Source: an uncultured bacterium
Lineage (GTDB): Bacteria > Bacillota > Clostridia > Lachnospirales > Lachnospiraceae
Direction of reading: 5' to 3'
NCBI GenBank assembly: GCA_905214675.1
Contig: CAJMMS010000008.1
Coordinates: 1-48,818, forward strand
DNA length: 48,818 nucleotides
Part shown: positions 15,947-23,221 of the stretch, piece after piece
How positions within the stretch are numbered: the first letter of the stretch is position 1
How the letters are laid out: each line of letters starts with the position of its first letter
Notes under the pieces: generated by a model
What the model was told of the DNA's origin: nothing
The model's database searches: none
Seen by the model: the letters and a program-made list of their open reading frames with translations, nothing else
Position numbers and translations under genes: made by a program

Positions 15947-17134
15947 ATGAAGTCAAAAGAAATTAACGTAGATGTAGATATGAGTGGTTATGAGATAGAT
16001 AACCGGGAAGAACGGCTGCAGGCAGGAAAATATATGGTGAAACTGATCAATGCAGTATTGCATGGCAGACAACCGGAAGAAATACCATCAGGATTGAGTA
16101 TGGAAAGCGTGTATGAAGCTGCAAAACGTCATGGAATGGACTGTATTGTTTATGAAGGTGCAAGAAAAACCAATACATTAAAAAAGAATACACATCTGGC
16201 GGCGAAATGGGAAAAACGCAATCAGATGTGTGCTGTTCAGGGAATCGTACAGCAGAATGAAAGTAAAAAAATATGTGAAGAACTTCCCAAACATGGGGTA
16301 CGTGTGCTTCCAATGAAGGGATGTATTATGAAAAGGTTTTATGCGAAACAGGAGTATCGCCATATGACAGATGTAGATATTCTGATTGATCGCAGAAATA
16401 TGAAAAAAGCAAGAAAAATCATGGAAAACCTTGGATATCAGTTTACGGGAAGTGAAAGCGAAGATACGGTAGATGATTATATAAAAAAGCCGTGGATGAT
16501 TGTAGAAATGCATACCTATATGCTACCATTTCAGTATAGAAATCATGAGAAATATATTGATATATGGGATCGGTGCACACAAGAAAATGGCATCTGGCAC
16601 ATGAATTGGAATGATTTTTATGTTTTTATGATAGAACATTTTGCAAAACATTTTGCACTTTCTGGAAGCGGTATCCGCTTTGTATTGGATATTTATGTTT
16701 TTCTGGAAAAAAAGGGGAAAGAGCTGGATCAGGATTATATCAAAAAAGAATTAAAAGAGATGGGATTGGAAAACTTTCGTATAAAAATGGAAAAAATAGC
16801 GTATGACTGGTTTGGAGTGGAATCTCGAATAGGAGATAGTAAATACGAAACAGTGACATTACTGGCAGGAGCATTTGGAATTACAGAATGGCGTTATGCA
16901 AGCAGTCAGAAGGAATATCTGGAAAAATATAAGGTACCATGGCTGGCAAAGAGTATATATGTGCTGAAAAGAACGTTTCCGCGTTATCATGATATGGCAG
17001 CACAGTATCCATTTTTACGGCATCTTCCATTTTTACTTCCATTTGCTTGGATATTGCGCTTCTTTCGTGTTATGTTTAAAAGCAGGCTTGCGATGACGAA
17101 AGAATTTTCTGCATTAAAAAAGAATATAAAGTAG
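15947..17134 (+). CDS. NTP_transf_5-type nucleotidyltransferase family protein
   Basis: A 395-residue cytoplasmic protein of the uncharacterised nucleotidyltransferase family PF14907 type. The active-site-like region is LPMKG (Lys124-Gly125), then YRHMTDVDILI with Arg138 and the metal-binding pair Asp142/Asp144. Downstream it has WxxxxxxMxE blocks (PWMIVEMHTY) and a helical C-terminal half. Members of this family sit beside HPr-kinase-like and PqqD-like genes in lasso peptide clusters such as paeninodin, where they are thought to modify a phosphorylated peptide. A PqqD protein and such a kinase are encoded at 21519 and 21789, so I infer the same set here. It opens the cassette; the peptidase-like gene follows 12 bases after its stop. 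Confidence 0.78.
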   Translation: MKSKEINVDVDMSGYEIDNREERLQAGKYMVKLINAVLHGRQPEEIPSGLSMESVYEAAKRHGMDCIVYEGARKTNTLKKNTHLAAKWEKRNQMCAVQGIVQQNESKKICEELPKHGVRVLPMKGCIMKRFYAKQEYRHMTDVDILIDRRNMKKARKIMENLGYQFTGSESEDTVDDYIKKPWMIVEMHTYMLPFQYRNHEKYIDIWDRCTQENGIWHMNWNDFYVFMIEHFAKHFALSGSGIRFVLDIYVFLEKKGKELDQDYIKKELKEMGLENFRIKMEKIAYDWFGVESRIGDSKYETVTLLAGAFGITEWRYASSQKEYLEKYKVPWLAKSIYVLKRTFPRYHDMAAQYPFLRHLPFLLPFAWILRFFRVMFKSRLAMTKEFSALKKNIK

Positions 17135-17146
17135 AAAGAAGTGAAC

Positions 17147-17578
17147 ATGATGAAACTGGAAGAATTCGAGCCGGTGATTCGAAAAATACTGGCAGAAGGT
17201 GGGAATTTTCAATTTGCACCTAGAGGAACCAGCATGCAGCCTTATATTTATCAGGGACGTGATCAAGTGGTGCTGGCACCGTTGCCGGAGGGGAAGTTGA
17301 AAAAGTATCAGGTCATCTTATATAAAAGAAAAAATGGTGCGTATGTCCTACACCGGATTGTGAAAGTAAAAAAAGACAGTTATACGATGCGTGGGGATAA
17401 TCAGTTCCAGAATGAGAAAGGTATAAAAAAAGAGCAGATGATCGGACTGGTCACAAAAGTAGTAAGGGGAGAAAAAGAAAAGTCGATGGAGACAATTACT
17501 GCCAGATTTACAGCGATGATCTGGGTAAAAACGGCTTTTTTGCGAAAAATGTACAGGTATTGCAAAAACCATCTGTAG
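17147..17578 (+). CDS. S24/S26 signal-peptidase-like protein
   Basis: A 143-residue single-domain protein with the S24/S26 (LexA/signal peptidase) fold. The nucleophile motif is RGTSMQPYI, with the Ser about 25 residues in; it is followed by GRDQVVLAP, YVLHRIVKV and YTMRGDNQF, the usual box order. It lacks an N-terminal membrane anchor; a weakly hydrophobic segment near the C-terminus (FTAMIWVKTAFL) may associate with the membrane. The start at 17147 follows GAAAGAAG; a GTG at 17141 is an alternative. Similar stand-alone proteins occur in Firmicute cassettes with PqqD and HPr-kinase-like genes. It might trim the small peptide at 21332 or be a regulatory relic; the substrate is unknown. Confidence 0.75.
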   Translation: MMKLEEFEPVIRKILAEGGNFQFAPRGTSMQPYIYQGRDQVVLAPLPEGKLKKYQVILYKRKNGAYVLHRIVKVKKDSYTMRGDNQFQNEKGIKKEQMIGLVTKVVRGEKEKSMETITARFTAMIWVKTAFLRKMYRYCKNHL

Positions 17579-17603
17579 TTAGGAGTGGTACGGACAAAAA
17601 TAA

Positions 17604-17632
17604 TTGACAGGAATTTGATGCGGTTATATAAT
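17604..17632 (+). promoter_or_regulatory. Fully consensus sigma-A promoter
   Basis: TTGACA (17604-17609), exactly 17 bases, TATAAT (17627-17632). Every base of both boxes is consensus, the strongest promoter in the window. Transcription would start near 17640 and run into the lipoprotein gene. Confidence 0.92.
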
Positions 17633-17744
17633 TTGAAAGCGTGAAAAGATATGAAAAGATATTCATGAAGGACCAGGGGGTGAGACAGTGATACTTGAAA
17701 AACACACTCTGGACCGGAAGATTAACAGAATGGAGAAAAACGTT

Positions 17745-18077
17745 ATGAAGAAAAAACTTATTTATGCACTGATGACGGCGGCTGTGTTCTGTATGGCAGT
17801 TGGATGTGGCAAAAAGGCAGAAAAAAATGTGACAACGGAGTCTGCGGCTGTTCAGACGGAAGCGGCAAAGGAAACAACTGCTCCGGCGGAGGATGCTTCA
17901 GAAAAAGCAACCGAGCCATCCACAAAGGAAGAAACAGCAAATAGTGAAAAAGCTGCGGTATCAGATAATAGTGCAAATGATGAAGCTGAGGTGACAGATT
18001 CACAGGAGGAACAGGCAGAACAGATAGAAACTGCCGCAGATGATTCTTGGGAAAACAGTGCAGAAGGCTGGGATTGA
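17745..18077 (+). CDS. Small acidic lipoprotein with an acidic-GW-acidic C-terminus
   Basis: A 110-residue exported lipoprotein of unknown function. MKKKLIYALMTAAVFCMAVGC is a lipoprotein signal with the acceptor Cys in AVGC. The mature part is a low-complexity, Glu/Ala/Thr/Ser-rich extended chain ending SAEGWD. The start at 17745 has GGAGA upstream. An in-frame GTG at 17688 also has a strong site (AGGGGGTGA) and would add 19 charged residues, so the start is not certain. It is driven by the consensus promoter at 17604 and followed by a terminator at 18119. The last residues (GWD) resemble the end of the small peptide at 21332 (GWE), which may mark both as partners or substrates of the same machinery. 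Confidence 0.75.
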   Translation: MKKKLIYALMTAAVFCMAVGCGKKAEKNVTTESAAVQTEAAKETTAPAEDASEKATEPSTKEETANSEKAAVSDNSANDEAEVTDSQEEQAEQIETAADDSWENSAEGWD

Positions 18078-18118
18078 TAACCGCAACTTTTAGCTGTAAA
18101 TACTGTATTTAAAAAATG

Positions 18119-18147
18119 GGGTGCATCTTTACGATGTGCCCTTGTTT
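18119..18147 (+). terminator. Probable intrinsic terminator after the lipoprotein gene
   Basis: GGGTGCATC (18119-18127) pairs with GATGTGCCC (18133-18141) through seven Watson-Crick and two G-T pairs, around a 5-base loop, followed by TTGTTTC. The short T run makes it moderate in strength. Confidence 0.6.
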
Positions 18148-18335
18148 CATTAAAAAGAGTGCAGGCATTGCAGCCATGTTTGTTTTTTTGGAAAAATAAC
18201 ATTTTTTGCAGAATTGGATGCTATATTTTGGAAAAAACAGTATAATAACTTGCTTTTAGCTTGATATATATGTTAGAATATCTGAAAAAGAAGTATATTG
18301 ACACAATAGGATGAGATTTGAAAAGGAGAGAAAGT

Positions 18336-21305
18336 ATGGAGTGGAAAAAGATTTTAGCAGGCACTCTGACGGCTGCGATGGTTCTGACGAATGTTCCGAT
18401 GGCAGGATTTCCTGTTTTGGCAGCAGAAGAAAGTGGGCAGGAATCAGCAGAGCAGAGCAGCCAGTATCAGGTGATCGATCAGTCGATCCTCAAAGCAAAT
18501 GCAAAGGATAACTCACATGCAAAAGGCAGTTATGATTCGGCAACCGGGATTTATAAGGATGGTGCGGCAGCCAATGCATTTGATGGAGACGATAACACGT
18601 TATGGCATGAAAATTACAGTGGCGGTGGAAGCGGAAGTCAAGACAGGCCTTCTGCGACCAATCCAATCTGGATTCAGACAGGATTTGGTACTGACGCGGA
18701 TGGAAATAATCAGGTATATACGATTGGAAAGCTGACATACAGAGGTCGTCCTGACAGTTATGCAAATAAGAGCGGTACAAAAGGACTGTGGTCTACACGT
18801 ATTTCGAAGTATGCGATTCTGGTGGCAAATGTAAAGACTGGTTCTCCGGCAGCAGGTGACTGGGCGGTTGCAAGGACAGGCGTCATGCCGGATGATATTT
18901 CGGTGGGAAATGCAATATCAGAGATAGAGTTCCCGGCAGTGGAAGCGACACATGTTCGTCTGGTATGCTACTCTACTTATGGCAATGACAATTATGTATG
19001 TGCAGGTGAAATCAATCTGTATCAGGTGACAGATCCGGAGGTGACACCGGCAAGATGGGAGAGTCTGGATAAACTTTCAAACAAAGTAGAGAATGGTACA
19101 GTGACGATCGCAGCAGCAGGTGCTGAAAAAGCAGATGACAGAGATACCTCTACATCTGATGAGAATAACGGAAAAGCAGAATCCGCATCTGTAATCGGTC
19201 AGAAGCTTTCCGGAAAGGCACGCGGAATTACATTGGTGGCTACACCGGCAGATGGCTATGTGTTCAGTGCCTGGACAAATGGAAAAGACGGAGATGTCGT
19301 ATCCAGAAATGCAGCATTTCAGGTAGATACAAATACCTACTATGCAGAGTATGTACCGGTATTTGTGGAAGCTTCTTACAGCAAGATTTCTGTACTGCCG
19401 GATGGCTATACAAATACAACCAATCAGAACAACCCTTCCAATATCCGTACCAATTCGCAGAGATTCCCAATCGCATATACGAATGACGGACCGGCATGGT
19501 GGGCATTTGACCAGAGCAGCAACGACAGGGTATGGCATGCCAGATATACAGATAATACTTATCCATCGGTAGAAGAAGACAATAATGGTGTGACCAATGT
19601 GGACGGTATTCCAAGTGAGACAAACAAGCTGTGGGTAGAAGTAAACTTCCCGGAAAGACAGAAGATAAAACGCATTACCGTTCAGCCAAACACAAAGGCA
19701 AATAATTCCACAAGACCAAAAAACTATGAGGTTCTGGTGGCAGATACAGATGGAACAGCAGAAGATGCAGATTTTGTAGTGGTTGCCAAAGGTACCTTTG
19801 CAGATACGTCAGACATTAAGACCGTAGAGCTTCCGACGAATATCGATCTGACACATATCCGTCTGCGTATTTCCTCCGGTTATGTACACGGCAATACCGG
19901 TCATTTATCGATTGCCAATATTGTACTGTATGAGAATACAGCAGATACTGGTGAAGCTGCGAAAGTGGTAGATATTCCGGAAGTGGTTTCCGATGATGAA
20001 ACTATGGGAACAGTAAGTACATCAGGTGATAAAATGATAGATGGTGTAGCTACAGATATTACCATGACAGCAACAGCAAAGGAAGGTTATCATTTTGTAA
20101 AATGGATCATCAAAGATAACGATACTGATGAAGTGAGTGAAAGAACAGATGCACAGATCACAGAGACGGTTAATAACAACACCAGATACAATTTCCGTGC
20201 ACTCTTTGCAAAAGATGAAGAAGTAACGGTGAGCCTGGATAACAGTTATCTGACGATGTATGTAGGTGATGCTGCACAGACATTGACGGCTTCTGTAACT
20301 GGAACGGATAATGTGGAAGTAGTATGGAGTAGTGAAAATGATGAAGTAGCAACGGTAACGGATGGTGCGGTGACAGCCGTAGGTGCAGGTGAGACAACAA
20401 TCACAGCAACTTCTGCGGCAGATGAAAGCAAGTCTGCAAGCTGTACCGTAGTGGTAACGGCAGTACCGGATAAGACAACACTAACCAACCTGATGACGGA
20501 AGCATACATGAAGGTAAATGTTGAGTCAGACGGTATCAAATATGCACAGGCGTCCAAAGATACAGTTATGACAGCATACAAAGCAGCAATGAAGGTGAAG
20601 AATAATAACAGTGCAACGGAAGAACAGATCAAATTGGCAGAAGATGCACTGCGCAGCGCGATGGAAGATATGGTAGAACTTTATAAGGTCAGCATTGATA
20701 CAGACTGGCTGAATGAAGCAGAAGTTGCTATGACAGCAGAAAATGGTGAGTATGCTTCTGCGGATGGTAAGGAAGTTTATGTACCATTGCTTGATAAAGT
20801 TACGGTTACAGCATCAGCAAAAGATGGCAGTGCAAAATTTGACGGATGGCAGATGACGCTAGATGATATGGGAAGCAGAACCGTATGCACTACGACTTCT
20901 TATACATTCTATGTGATTGGTACAACGGTTCTGGAGCCGGTTTACAGTGAGGACGTTCAGGAGGAAGAAGTCAATCTGTTCTGCAGCAACAGTTATCGTG
21001 CAGGTACGCTTTCCTTTATTGGCAAACGTTCTGTTCCGACAGTTTATAAAGTGGTAGAACATGGAATCGTGATTACCGATGCAACAGGATGGAAACGTTA
21101 TGAAAACAATACAGAGGCATTTGTAAAAGGTGCGACCAGAACAAGAAAATCCGTGGCAAAAGGAAAAGCAAACAACGGAACCTACGAAGCAAAACTGAAA
21201 TGTGGTAAGAATGAAAAATGGTATGGCAGATCCTATGTGACTTATACGGATGGTGTATCTACTTATACTTTGTATTCTGATATAACAGAATATCCGCATC
21301 AGTAA
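18336..21305 (+). CDS. Large secreted F5/8-type-C / InlB-repeat surface protein
   Basis: A 989-residue exported protein with no catalytic domain that I can see. The start at 18336 follows AAAAGGAGAG. Signal peptide about 1-34 (ending PVLAAEE). Two galactose-binding-like F5/8 type C domains lie at about 49-231 (ANAFDGDDNTLWHENYS) and 344-535 (WWAFDQSSNDRVWHARY). InlB-B-repeat-like domains lie at about 240-344, 542-627 and 785-872, recognisable by GYxFxxW motifs. A Big_2 domain is at 629-712 and a FIVAR domain at 714-785. The last 115 residues are a basic, Tyr-rich module. There is no LPXTG motif. It probably binds glycans on host mucin or on the cell's own polymer. Only 26 bases separate it from the small peptide gene, so the two are probably co-transcribed. 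Confidence 0.85.
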   Translation: MEWKKILAGTLTAAMVLTNVPMAGFPVLAAEESGQESAEQSSQYQVIDQSILKANAKDNSHAKGSYDSATGIYKDGAAANAFDGDDNTLWHENYSGGGSGSQDRPSATNPIWIQTGFGTDADGNNQVYTIGKLTYRGRPDSYANKSGTKGLWSTRISKYAILVANVKTGSPAAGDWAVARTGVMPDDISVGNAISEIEFPAVEATHVRLVCYSTYGNDNYVCAGEINLYQVTDPEVTPARWESLDKLSNKVENGTVTIAAAGAEKADDRDTSTSDENNGKAESASVIGQKLSGKARGITLVATPADGYVFSAWTNGKDGDVVSRNAAFQVDTNTYYAEYVPVFVEASYSKISVLPDGYTNTTNQNNPSNIRTNSQRFPIAYTNDGPAWWAFDQSSNDRVWHARYTDNTYPSVEEDNNGVTNVDGIPSETNKLWVEVNFPERQKIKRITVQPNTKANNSTRPKNYEVLVADTDGTAEDADFVVVAKGTFADTSDIKTVELPTNIDLTHIRLRISSGYVHGNTGHLSIANIVLYENTADTGEAAKVVDIPEVVSDDETMGTVSTSGDKMIDGVATDITMTATAKEGYHFVKWIIKDNDTDEVSERTDAQITETVNNNTRYNFRALFAKDEEVTVSLDNSYLTMYVGDAAQTLTASVTGTDNVEVVWSSENDEVATVTDGAVTAVGAGETTITATSAADESKSASCTVVVTAVPDKTTLTNLMTEAYMKVNVESDGIKYAQASKDTVMTAYKAAMKVKNNNSATEEQIKLAEDALRSAMEDMVELYKVSIDTDWLNEAEVAMTAENGEYASADGKEVYVPLLDKVTVTASAKDGSAKFDGWQMTLDDMGSRTVCTTTSYTFYVIGTTVLEPVYSEDVQEEEVNLFCSNSYRAGTLSFIGKRSVPTVYKVVEHGIVITDATGWKRYENNTEAFVKGATRTRKSVAKGKANNGTYEAKLKCGKNEKWYGRSYVTYTDGVSTYTLYSDITEYPHQ

Positions 21306-21331
21306 CAACAGAGAGGAAGGGCAGAGGTCAT

Positions 21332-21442
21332 ATGAAAAAACAGTATGAAGAGCCGGATATGGAAGTACTTTCCGTAGTGGCGGAAGATATTATCATGATA
21401 TCAGAGGACAAAGAAGAAGGCGGCTTTGACGGATGGGAATAA
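21332..21442 (+). CDS. 36-residue RiPP-like precursor peptide
   Basis: A short gene starting at ATG 21332, with GAGAGGAAGGGCAGAGG upstream. The leader-like N-terminus reads MKKQYEEPDMEVLSVV. It fits YxxPxM (Tyr5, Pro8, Met10), close to the YxxPxL leader motif that RRE domains recognise in lasso peptides. The second half is acidic, with Ser24 in MISEDKEE, and ends GGFDGWE. It stands right before a PqqD-type RRE gene and an HPr-kinase-like gene, and a strong hairpin separates it from them. Known precedent: in paeninodin-type clusters such kinases phosphorylate a Ser of the precursor. Inference: Ser14 or Ser24 is the target here. No lasso cyclase or lanthipeptide enzyme is nearby, so the final product class is open. 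Confidence 0.7.
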   Translation: MKKQYEEPDMEVLSVVAEDIIMISEDKEEGGFDGWE

Positions 21443-21453
21443 GAAAGTAGTAT

Positions 21454-21490
21454 GACGGATGGGGATGTACGCATGTCGTACATCTCCGTC
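21454..21490 (+). promoter_or_regulatory. Strong hairpin between the precursor peptide and the PqqD gene
   Basis: GACGGA (21454-21459) pairs with TCCGTC (21485-21490), and GATGTACG (21464-21471) with CGTACATC (21477-21484). A 4-base bulge (TGGG) sits on the 5' side and the loop is CATGT. All 14 pairs are Watson-Crick. No T run follows, so it is more likely an RNA stability or processing element than a full terminator. It would protect the precursor mRNA and lower expression of the enzymes downstream. Confidence 0.7.
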
Positions 21491-21518
21491 TGTGTATAAA
21501 CAGAAAGGATATTACAAT

Positions 21519-21785
21519 ATGAAGATAAGAGGGGATTATATTCTGGATACGATCGGCGGCGAAAAGATGGCAGTACCGCTCAGCGCAGATAATCATGACC
21601 AGACCGGACTGGTAAAGCTCAACGATGCAGGTGCGTTTCTTTGGGAGCGTTTGCAGAGCAAAACGACGGAAGAAGAGCTGGTACAGGCTTTGACGGAGGA
21701 ATATGAGGTAACACAGGAGAAGGCAGCAGCAGATGTTCGCAAATTTCTTGATAAGTTAAGCGCAAAAGGTCTTCTGGAGGAGTAG
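21519..21785 (+). CDS. PqqD-family RRE protein
   Basis: An 88-residue stand-alone RiPP recognition element. It has the PqqD order of strands and helices: ILDTIGGEKMAVPLS, then LNDAGAFLWERLQ (the typical N-x-x-G-xx-LW motif), then EELVQALTEEYEV and VRKFLDKLSAKGLL. Such proteins bind the leader of a precursor peptide and present it to modifying enzymes. The start at 21519 follows AAAGGAT; an earlier in-frame ATG at 21459 lies inside the hairpin. The gene lies 76 bases after the precursor candidate and is followed 3 bases later by the kinase-like gene. In other bacteria PqqD-like proteins of this length also sit in polysaccharide loci with no proven peptide. Confidence 0.85.
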   Translation: MKIRGDYILDTIGGEKMAVPLSADNHDQTGLVKLNDAGAFLWERLQSKTTEEELVQALTEEYEVTQEKAAADVRKFLDKLSAKGLLEE

Positions 21786-21788
21786 TGG

Positions 21789-22502
21789 ATGACAGTAAAA
21801 AATTACAGGTTTGCAGACATTCCGTTTACGATCGCGATGCATACCCCGTTTCTGGAAAAGCAGTGCCAGAATTATGAGGCGTTACAGGAAGGAATCTTTA
21901 TTTCGGTGACAGAGGAGGAAATCGAACGGGAAAATGTCTTTGCAGAGCCGTTTCCAAAAGGCTATCTGGAAAGTCTTGCTATCTATCGGAAGATTTCAGA
22001 AGCAGCGCTGGCATATGATACTTTTCTTTTTCACTGCTCCGCTATTGCAGTGGATGGAGAAGCGTATCTTTTTACGGCACCGAGCGGTACTGGAAAATCT
22101 ACGCATACGCGGCTGTGGCGTGAATATTTTGGAACACGTGCTGTGATGATCAACGATGATAAACCGCTGATCCGTATGGAGGGTGATGCGTTTTATGTAT
22201 ATGGAACGCCGTGGGATGGAAAGCATCGTCTTAGTACCAACCAGAGAGCACCAATCCGGGCAATCTGTATTCTGGAGCGAGGTGAAGTGAACCGTGCAGA
22301 GCGTATTTCGCCGGCGGAAGCGTATCCATCTCTGTACCGGCAGATTTACCGGCCACAGAAGGAGCGGGAGAAAATGCTGAAAACATTAAATTTACTCAGA
22401 GCGGTTACAGAGCACGTTCCACTGTATCGCCTGCAATGTGATATTTCCCAGGGCGCAGTTATTGCAGCATGGGAAGCCTTTCATCAGGATGACATCAGGT
22501 GA
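21789..22502 (+). CDS. HPr-kinase-like serine kinase
   Basis: A 237-residue P-loop kinase related to the catalytic half of HPr kinase/phosphorylase. HCSAIAVDG (82-90) precedes the Walker A APSGTGKST (97-105), and INDDKPLI (121-128) supplies the Walker B-like acidic pair. A short segment TPWDGKHRLS follows. It lacks the N-terminal domain and full C-terminal signature of true HPr kinase, as do the lasso-associated kinases (PadeK/ThcoK type) that phosphorylate a peptide serine. Position between an RRE gene and the CpsB gene favours a peptide or a polysaccharide-control protein as its substrate. The start follows GGAGGAGTAGTGG; the stop overlaps the next gene's ribosome site. Confidence 0.8.
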   Translation: MTVKNYRFADIPFTIAMHTPFLEKQCQNYEALQEGIFISVTEEEIERENVFAEPFPKGYLESLAIYRKISEAALAYDTFLFHCSAIAVDGEAYLFTAPSGTGKSTHTRLWREYFGTRAVMINDDKPLIRMEGDAFYVYGTPWDGKHRLSTNQRAPIRAICILERGEVNRAERISPAEAYPSLYRQIYRPQKEREKMLKTLNLLRAVTEHVPLYRLQCDISQGAVIAAWEAFHQDDIR

Positions 22503-22507
22503 ATAAC

Positions 22508-23221
22508 ATGGTAATTGATTTTCATACGCATATTTTGCCGCAGATGGATGATGGAAGTACCAGCTTGGAGATGACACGCAGACTTTTGCAGATGGAGTAC
22601 AGCCAGGGGACACAAGCGGTGGTTGCGACTCCACATTTCTATGCACAGAAAGAGTTTCCGGAGCAGTTTCTGGAAAGGCGCAGCAAAAGAATGAGTCAGG
22701 TAAAAGAGCTGCTAAAAACAGAAGTTTTTGCACAAAAAATGGAGATTTATGCAGGTGCGGAAGTTCTGTATTATCCGGGGATTTCCAGATCCGAAGCCTT
22801 GCCGCGGCTTTGTATAGAAGAAAAGGATATCCTGCTTCTGGAGATGCCTTTTAGGGAGTGGGATAAAGAAGTATATCAGGAAGTAAAACAAATCATCGAA
22901 ATACGCAGGCTGAAAGTGATACTGGCACATGTGGAGCGTTATGCTAAATATCAGAAAAACAAAGATATATGGAATGAAATACAGAAGTTGCCGTTAATTT
23001 TACAGATCAATGCGGATGATCTGTGTTCTTTTACCAGACGTGGACTTTGCAGAAAGATATTGAAACAAGAAATACCGGTTGTCTTAGGCAGTGACTGCCA
23101 CAATCTGCAAAAACGCCCGCCGCAGATGGAAAAGGGCAGACAGGTGATACGAAATATGGCGGAAGGAAAGGAAACTCTGGAACGAATGGATGTGTTCGGA
23201 GCACAGGTGCTTGGTTTATGA
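22508..23221 (+). CDS. cpsB: CpsB/YwqE-type PHP protein-tyrosine phosphatase
   Basis: A 237-residue manganese-dependent phosphatase that dephosphorylates the CpsD tyrosine kinase and so sets polymer length and export. PHP metal motifs are visible: DFHTH at the N-terminus, ATPHFY, GAEVLY, LAHVERY and GSDCHN near the C-terminus. The chosen ATG at 22508 has AGGTGA five bases upstream, partly made by the previous stop; a GTG at 22499 would add MNN. It begins the cpsBCD-like control block, and the LCP gene overlaps it by 4 bases (ATGA). Confidence 0.92.
   Translation: MVIDFHTHILPQMDDGSTSLEMTRRLLQMEYSQGTQAVVATPHFYAQKEFPEQFLERRSKRMSQVKELLKTEVFAQKMEIYAGAEVLYYPGISRSEALPRLCIEEKDILLLEMPFREWDKEVYQEVKQIIEIRRLKVILAHVERYAKYQKNKDIWNEIQKLPLILQINADDLCSFTRRGLCRKILKQEIPVVLGSDCHNLQKRPPQMEKGRQVIRNMAEGKETLERMDVFGAQVLGL

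Noticed and set aside
18298..18303. TTGACA box just before the F5/8-type-C protein gene
   Set aside because: It lies about 33 bases before the start codon with no -10 box at the right distance, and the ribosome site occupies the place where the -10 would be.
21459..21518. Upstream in-frame ATG of the PqqD gene as its start
   Set aside because: It lies within the strong hairpin and gives a non-homologous N-terminus; ATG 21519 has AAAGGAT upstream.
15947..22502. Calling the cassette a lasso peptide cluster
   Set aside because: RRE, kinase and nucleotidyltransferase match, but neither the transglutaminase-like B2 protease nor the asparagine-synthetase-like cyclase is present in the window.
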